Shown: positions 8,401-11,900 of the stretch, piece by piece
Layout of the letters: each line of letters begins with the position of its first letter
How positions within the stretch are numbered: the stretch's first letter is position 1
Assembly (NCBI GenBank): GCA_016200385.1
Contig: JACQEV010000204.1
Span: forward strand, 1 to 11,900
Source of the DNA: Candidatus Methylomirabilota bacterium
GTDB taxonomy: Bacteria > Methylomirabilota > Methylomirabilia > Methylomirabilales > Methylomirabilaceae
Direction: 5' to 3'
DNA length: 11,900 bases
Position numbers and translations under genes: made by a program
Notes under the pieces: generated by a model
Seen by the model: the letters and a program-made list of their open reading frames with translations, nothing else
The model's database searches: none
What the model was told of the DNA's origin: nothing

Positions 8401-8556
8401 AACCTCCCTGGTCACGAGATCGAGCACCCGCTGGCCGTAGTCGTTCTGGGTGGCTTGGTCACTTCGACGTTGCTCAACCTGTTCGTTGTGCCTAGCCTGT
8501 ACTTGCGCTTTGGGTCTAGCCGTAAACCTGACACGTCGAGGCCGCAATTGGCATAA
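5413..8556 (+). CDS. RND permease 2, heavy-metal-efflux type, paralogue of permease 1
   Basis: A 1047-residue inner-membrane RND exchanger, full length. GAAGGGA at 5398-5404 precedes ATG 5413 by eight bases. It is similar to permease 1 along its whole length: both share GGWIDTP, VEKFPW, FRPATF and [10 protein letters not shown] blocks, which points to an old duplication. TM1 lies at about 12-31, TM7 at about 547-566, TM8 at about 875-895. The TM4 motif is A413-V-G with Asp419, Asp420, Asp424 and Glu426-Asn427, again without the CzcA DFG aspartate. Arg942-Asn943-Gly sits in the late helix. No Met relay like CusA Met573/623/672 is apparent by eye. It lacks the long charged tail of permease 1. 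Co-encoding with permease 1 and one small adaptor suggests either a mixed trimer, as in MdtBC, or two pumps sharing the adaptor. Substrate unknown. Confidence 0.93.
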   Translation: MMRWLVGNSLKIRFLVIASAAGLMYFGMGQLRKMPVDVFPEFAPPLVEIQTVCLGLSAAEVEALVTVPLEQALNGVPGLDIMRSKSVEQLSSVKMIFKPDTDLFRARQVVHERLLVMPTLPTWAAPPVVLPPLSALSRVMKIGVSSKSVSLIDLSMISYWTIRERLLRVPGVANVAIWGERLKMPQVQVVPELLKKHGVTLEEVMTATSDSLDVGMFMFSDGHYIGAGGWIDTPNQRLQVRHVLPLIYKTDELTTPDALGNMPVAVRNGKQLYLKDVAEIVVDHQPMAGDAIINDGPGLLLIVEKFPWGNTLQVTKGVEEALDALRPGLSNIDIDSTIFRPATFIEMSIDNLTRALLLGCLLVVLILASFLFDWRPALISCLAIPLSLMGAVIVLYLRGATINTMVLAGLVIAVGVVVDDAIIDIENIIRRLRQHRKEASKKSTARIILEASLEVRGAIIYATLIDAMTLLPVFFLTGLSGAFFRPLAISYALAVLASLLVALTVTPAMALILLRNAPLEHRGSPLVPWLQRKYETTLARIIRRPRAAYVTVAVTVLAGVVTWPLLGHSLLPSFKERDFLMHWLTKPGTSWPEMNRITIQASKELRSIPGVRNLGAHIGQALIMDEVVGINFGENWVSVDPSVDYDKTVAALQATVNGYPGLFRDVLTFLKERIREVLTGASQAIVVRIYGQDLDVLHSKGNDVKEALKGIDGIVDLHVELHENIPQIEVKLDLAKAQRYGLKPGDVRRAAAVLVAGEEAGDIHTPNKTYDVQVWSIPAARNTLTDIRKLLIDTPGGGHVQLQDVADVRITPTPNVIQHENLKRRLDVRANVRGRDLGSVVADVEARLQKVKFPREYYPELVGEYKERQAAQRSILIFSAVAAAGVFMFLFTSFQSGRLATLSFLTLPMALVGGVLGAYLGDGIISLGSLVGFLTVWGIAARNGIMMINHFQHLERYEGEAFGPALVLRGARERLSPILMTTLATALALVPLVIAGNLPGHEIEHPLAVVVLGGLVTSTLLNLFVVPSLYLRFGSSRKPDTSRPQLA

Positions 8557-8564
8557 AGCAGAAT

Positions 8565-8570
8565 GGTGGA
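8565..8570 (+). promoter_or_regulatory. Weak Shine-Dalgarno supporting the porin start at 8576
   Basis: GGTGGA five bases before ATG 8576. The longer frame starting at GTG 8450 would overlap the permease by more than 100 bases and hide the signal peptide, and ATG 8594 has no site before it. Confidence 0.45.
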
Positions 8571-8575
8571 TTGCA

Positions 8576-9883
8576 ATGCGTTGCCGCTGCCCGATGAGCA
8601 TCTTGCTGGCTACCTTGGCAATCTTTGTGGCTGTATCCCCAGTCTGGGCGGCGATTGCGGCGGTGGATGCAGCCAAAGACGTGGCCTCTGAGGAATGGGG
8701 CGAAGCGGCTTCTCTACCTACTCTTTCCTCAGATCAGTCTTCTCCTCCTTCCCCAGATTCGAAGGTGGGAAATTCGGAAGGCTCGAAAGCGACTCAAGCG
8801 ACAGACCCGAAGCAGGAGACGCCGGTACAACCTGCGTCTGCCAGTGTGCAAGGAGCAGCGAATTCTGCCGTCTCCAATCATAAGCAGAAGAGGATTACGT
8901 TTAAACCCGGATTTCGTTTGCAGCTCCGTGAGGCATACGATCTCGCAAGTGGCCAGAATGACGTTTTTCTCGCTAGGTTGCGACTTAAGGCTAAGGGGGA
9001 GCTTTTCCACGTCATCAGATATTTTGCTGAATTGAAAATCGATAATTTGGGGCGACGTGGGAAAGATCCAAAGGCTCAACCCGAAAACGCCTGGCTCGAG
9101 TATACGGTTACCCGCAACTTCGCTCTTCGTGTGGGATTGTACGACCTGCCTTTTTCCAGGAACGCACTCACGTCAGACTCAAAACTGTTGTTAATTGATC
9201 GTAGTTTGATCAAAGACTCGCTAACCAGTTTCGGGCTGGCGGACAATACCACCGGGCTGCTCGGCCACGGACGACCTTTTGGAGGCCGTTTCGAGTATGC
9301 GGCGGGAATCTTCAATAATGACAGGTTCAGGAGGATTGGAGCTCCTGGACCGAACCGGTCCGATTCCCTGATGCCTGCGGGACGGGTAGTCGTCAATCTC
9401 CTTGATCCAGCCCCACGAGGAGGGTACGCCGATTACCAAAGTTCGTACCTTGGGAAGGGGAAAAGACTGTCCATAGGAACTCATTTTGCACACCTCCGGA
9501 AGGCGCACGACAGCGTCAGTGGATTTAGTCTCTTCGGCTGGGGCACGGATGTCATTTTCTCTTCCGGGCCGTTCACGTTTGAGGGCGAGTACGATCGGTT
9601 GAGGAAGCGGTTGAATGGGGGGAATCCCGATGTGCACGTTGATGGGTGGCATGTTCAAACAGGTTACTTAGTTCGACGGCGCGTCGAGTTCACCGCCCGG
9701 CACCAACAACTCAATCCTGGTGTGCGTGTCCCTGACAAGACATTACGGTGGACCTCCGTAGGTTCAAACGTATACATCCGCGGGCATAACCTCAAGGTAC
9801 AGTTCGACTATACATTCAGGCGGGGGCCAGGGCAGGTCGTCAAAACCGATGTGGTGCAGCTTCAAATGCAGGCTGATTTCTAA
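8576..9883 (+). CDS. Outer-membrane porin, OprO/OprP (phosphate-selective porin) type
   Basis: A 435-residue protein with a signal peptide (core at about 8-22, likely cut after VWA at residue 25). Residues about 26-105 are a Ser/Pro/Ala/Gln-rich, low-complexity stretch. The beta-barrel starts at about 107 with RITFKPGFRLQLR and continues with the OprO/P-type pattern: RLRLKAKGEL, YFAELKID, AWLEYTV, LRVGLYDLPFSR, DNTTGLLGHG, and later FTFEGEYDRLRKR. It ends in Phe435 (QMQADF), the usual outer-membrane assembly signal. The strands are Arg-rich, as suits anion passage, though the family name does not prove phosphate as substrate. It begins 19 bases after permease 2, so it is almost surely in the same transcript. 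This is odd, since RND operons normally encode a TolC-like channel, not a diffusion porin. Confidence 0.85.
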   Translation: MRCRCPMSILLATLAIFVAVSPVWAAIAAVDAAKDVASEEWGEAASLPTLSSDQSSPPSPDSKVGNSEGSKATQATDPKQETPVQPASASVQGAANSAVSNHKQKRITFKPGFRLQLREAYDLASGQNDVFLARLRLKAKGELFHVIRYFAELKIDNLGRRGKDPKAQPENAWLEYTVTRNFALRVGLYDLPFSRNALTSDSKLLLIDRSLIKDSLTSFGLADNTTGLLGHGRPFGGRFEYAAGIFNNDRFRRIGAPGPNRSDSLMPAGRVVVNLLDPAPRGGYADYQSSYLGKGKRLSIGTHFAHLRKAHDSVSGFSLFGWGTDVIFSSGPFTFEGEYDRLRKRLNGGNPDVHVDGWHVQTGYLVRRRVEFTARHQQLNPGVRVPDKTLRWTSVGSNVYIRGHNLKVQFDYTFRRGPGQVVKTDVVQLQMQADF

Positions 9884-10069
9884 CTGATATTCGAGTTCTG
9901 GATTCGAATTCGGCAGTGCTTTCAGAAGTGGAAGAGATATGCTCTCTAATAAGGCGAAATCGAAGAACAAAACAAATCCTCCCGAGCTTGCGGGCCAGCC
10001 GGTGTGGGTTGCTCGGCTCGTCATCCACCTCGCTGAGCCCAGGAGACATATTCAGAAGGTGCGCATTTG
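9884..10069. other. Gap between the porin and the DUF5916 gene, with weak inverted repeats
   Basis: A 186-base non-coding gap, much wider than those within the cluster. CCGAGC at 9982-9987 can pair with GCTCGG at 10011-10016 (23-base loop), and GGCTC at 10015-10019 with GAGCC at 10035-10039 (15-base loop). No T-run follows, so I do not call a terminator. The next gene may have its own promoter here, but I see no convincing one. Confidence 0.3.
10054..10059 (+). promoter_or_regulatory. Shine-Dalgarno of the DUF5916 gene
   Basis: AGAAGG ten bases before ATG 10070. It supports that ATG over the TTG directly before it at 10067. Confidence 0.45.
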
Positions 10070-11824
10070 ATGTCTCGAAAATCCATGTCAGCCTTTATCC
10101 CGCTTGCTGTTCTTTTTCTGGTTGGCGTCCAAGCAGCAGAAAAAGATGAACAAAAGCCCACGCTGCGCGCCGGTGCCCTACCTAAAGAGGGTGTGAAGTT
10201 AGACGGAGTGTTGTCCGAGCCGGCATGGGCTGTTGCTGATGCGATCCCCAATCTGACCACGATTGAACCGGACGAAGGTGGCGTTCCCGCGGGCCAGACT
10301 ATTGTCAAAGTCCTGGCGAACTCGAAGGAAATCATCATCGGCGCTATTTGCCACGATCCCGAACCCACGAAAATCGTATCCTTTTCCAAAGCACGGGACG
10401 CCGAATTGGACGACGAAGATAATATCACGATCGTGCTGGACACCTTTCAGGACGGTCGAACCGGCTACGTGTTTGCCGTTAATCCGAGCGGCGCCCGTTT
10501 CGATGCTCTCGTGAGTCCACAAGGCGGGGAGGTCAACAGCGACTGGGATGCGGTGTGGGAAGCCCGCACTTCACGAGATAACAGTAGCTGGAGCGCGGAA
10601 ATTCGGATTCCAATCCAAAGCCTGCGATTCAAGCCGGGCCTTTCCAGTTGGGGATTCAACGTGCAACGGCGGGTCCAGCGCTTGCAAGAAACCAGCCGCT
10701 GGTCCGGCATCCAACGCGACTACAAGATTCACCAAACGAGCCAAGCCGGAATCTTGACGGACCTGCCGAATTTCGACTTGGGCCTTGGCTTGAGTATCCG
10801 TCCCGCGTTGGTGGGCCGCAGCGAGAAAACAGCTGGACAGAGAACGCATTTTACCGGCGATCCCAGCCTGGACGTCACCCAAAGACTGGGCCCAAACATC
10901 TTGACGTCATTGACGGTCAACACGGACTTCGCCGAGACCGAGGTAGATGCCCGTCAAACCAACTTGACTCGATTCGAGATTTTCTTCCCAGAAAAAAGAA
11001 CCTTCTTTCTCGAGGGCGCAAATATTTTCGAATTCAGCAGCGGATTAGAAGAAGCCATGATTCCGTTCTTTAGTCGCCGCATTGGCCTTTTTTTCGAACA
11101 AGAGGGCAGGCCAGGGGTCGAGATACCCATAGATGTCGGCGGCAAAGTGAACGGACAACTGGGCAATACCAGCGTGGGAGCGCTGGTGGTGCGCACCCGC
11201 AAGGTGGATCATCTCGGGGTGCCCGGCGCGACCATGGGTGTCGTACGGCTCAAACAACATATCCTCTCCGAATCTTCGGTGGGCTTGATTGCCACCGCGG
11301 GCGACCAACTGGGGCGTCCCGGAAGCTGGCTCACCGGCGTGGATTTCACCTACCGGAATTCGCGATTCCGTGGGGACAAGAACCTTATCCTTAGCGTTTG
11401 GGGGCTCGTGAACGGACGCAAGGATCTCCAAGGCAATAAAAGCGCTTTTGGTTTTGTGGTGGATTATCCGAACGACCGGTGGAATTGGACGGTCGCTTCC
11501 AAACGCATCGGTGACGGCTTCGATCCCTCACTCGGTTTTGTGCCACGCAGGGGCGTACACATTTGGGACGGCTCACTCGAGTTCAGACCCCGGCCGGGTT
11601 GGCATCTCGTTCGCCAAATGTTTCATGAAGTGCGGTACTCCGTCGTAAATACTCTGCATTCCGGGTTGCAGAGCTATGCCGTGACGATAAAGCCGTTTGA
11701 CTGGCTCTTGGAGAGCGGCGATCGTTTTGAGTTCAGCGTAACGACGGCAGGCGACAGACTAAGAGAAGAATTTGATGTGTTTGACCGCGTTGTTTCGCAC
11801 CGGATTGATTGGACACTGAACTGA
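10070..11824 (+). CDS. Exported CBM9-like plus DUF5916 protein, 3'-truncated
   Basis: A 584-residue protein with a signal peptide (core about 8-20, cut near VQA at 20-22). Residues about 30-225 form the CBM9-like sandwich, with the typical LDGVLSEPAW at 44-53 and a DDEDNITIVLDTF strand further on. DUF5916 starts at about 235 and shows its signature at 276-318: NILTSLTVNTDFAETEVD, then LTRFEIFFPEKRTFFLEGANIF. Despite the common label carbohydrate-binding, I infer an outer-membrane-associated barrel-like protein with no known substrate. Family members usually run to about 700 residues or more; this one stops just after a block (EFSVTTAGDRLREEFDVFD) that normally lies well before the end. Its last codons and stop coincide with the probable end of an insertion sequence, so the gene is likely disrupted. 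Whether the shorter product folds is unknown. Confidence 0.8.
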   Translation: MSRKSMSAFIPLAVLFLVGVQAAEKDEQKPTLRAGALPKEGVKLDGVLSEPAWAVADAIPNLTTIEPDEGGVPAGQTIVKVLANSKEIIIGAICHDPEPTKIVSFSKARDAELDDEDNITIVLDTFQDGRTGYVFAVNPSGARFDALVSPQGGEVNSDWDAVWEARTSRDNSSWSAEIRIPIQSLRFKPGLSSWGFNVQRRVQRLQETSRWSGIQRDYKIHQTSQAGILTDLPNFDLGLGLSIRPALVGRSEKTAGQRTHFTGDPSLDVTQRLGPNILTSLTVNTDFAETEVDARQTNLTRFEIFFPEKRTFFLEGANIFEFSSGLEEAMIPFFSRRIGLFFEQEGRPGVEIPIDVGGKVNGQLGNTSVGALVVRTRKVDHLGVPGATMGVVRLKQHILSESSVGLIATAGDQLGRPGSWLTGVDFTYRNSRFRGDKNLILSVWGLVNGRKDLQGNKSAFGFVVDYPNDRWNWTVASKRIGDGFDPSLGFVPRRGVHIWDGSLEFRPRPGWHLVRQMFHEVRYSVVNTLHSGLQSYAVTIKPFDWLLESGDRFEFSVTTAGDRLREEFDVFDRVVSHRIDWTLN

Positions 11825-11900
11825 GTGTATTCATGCAGCCGCTCCGAGCGCAAGAAGTTGCTGCCGCGCCTGCGCTGGTGTGAGGTAGCCCAAGCGCTGG
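11810..11900 (-). mobile_element. End of an IS3-type insertion sequence
   Basis: From about 11810 the sequence starts TGGACACTGAACTGAG, with the 5'-TG expected of IS3-family ends. The transposase stop lies about 20 bases inside, a normal distance. The element continues beyond the window, so the opposite inverted repeat and the target duplication cannot be checked. The exact boundary is a guess; it could lie a few bases either way. Confidence 0.55.
11831..11900 (-). CDS. Transposase C-terminus (IS3 OrfB-like, integrase core), partial
   Basis: Reading the minus strand from 11899 gives QRLGYLTPAQARQQLLALG followed by three Ala and a TGA at 11833..11831. This matches the tail of integrase-core transposases of the IS3 group, where a H-x-x-LGYLTPA-type block closes the catalytic domain after the last acidic residue. 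Only 22 codons are in the window, so subgroup and intactness are unknown; related IS481-type elements have a similar ending. It points toward the DUF5916 gene and ends just before that gene's stop. Confidence 0.7.
   Translation of the reverse strand, partial: QRLGYLTPAQARQQLLALGAAA

Noticed and set aside
8450..8575. Earlier GTG start for the porin
   Set aside because: It overlaps permease 2 by over 100 bases and buries the signal peptide; ATG 8576 has its own GGTGGA site.
9982..10039. Inverted repeats after the porin as a rho-independent terminator
   Set aside because: Loops are long and no T-run follows on the plus strand.

Overview
The window looks like chromosomal DNA of a Gram-negative, fairly GC-rich bacterium. 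The evidence is a porin ending in Phe, a lipoprotein with a clear lipobox, a second exported protein of an outer-membrane-type family, and strong AGGAGG-type ribosome binding sites. The style would fit Nitrospirota, NC10 or Acidobacteria-like lineages, but nothing here fixes the taxon.

Layout. At the extreme left a minus-strand gene starts (its first seven codons, with an excellent Shine-Dalgarno) and leaves the window. About 660 bases of non-coding DNA follow and probably carry the divergent promoters. From 696 to 9883 there is a compact five-gene plus-strand cluster with gaps of 25, 75, 21 and 19 bases: (1) an exported protein of unrecognised family carrying an HIDNEWFPL motif; (2) a heavy-metal-type (CusA/CzcA-related) RND permease; (3) a 148-residue lipoprotein corresponding only to the membrane-proximal part of an RND periplasmic adaptor; (4) a second, clearly homologous RND permease; (5) an OprO/OprP-like porin. 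A 186-base gap separates this from a plus-strand gene for an exported protein with a CBM9-like N-terminal domain followed by DUF5916. That gene ends early at what looks like the terminus of an IS3-type insertion sequence, whose transposase C-terminus is encoded on the minus strand at the right edge.

How it may work. The five clustered genes look like one envelope transport operon, but an unorthodox one. It has two different RND pumps, no full-length adaptor (no barrel, lipoyl or hairpin part), no TolC-like channel, and a porin where a channel protein would normally be encoded. Sequence-level hints (no apparent CusA methionine relay, altered acidic residues in TM4, Arg-Asn in the late transmembrane region) argue against a plain Cu/Ag pump. 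The paired-permease plus mini-adaptor plus porin arrangement is the most unusual thing in the window. The IS-truncated DUF5916 gene is the second.
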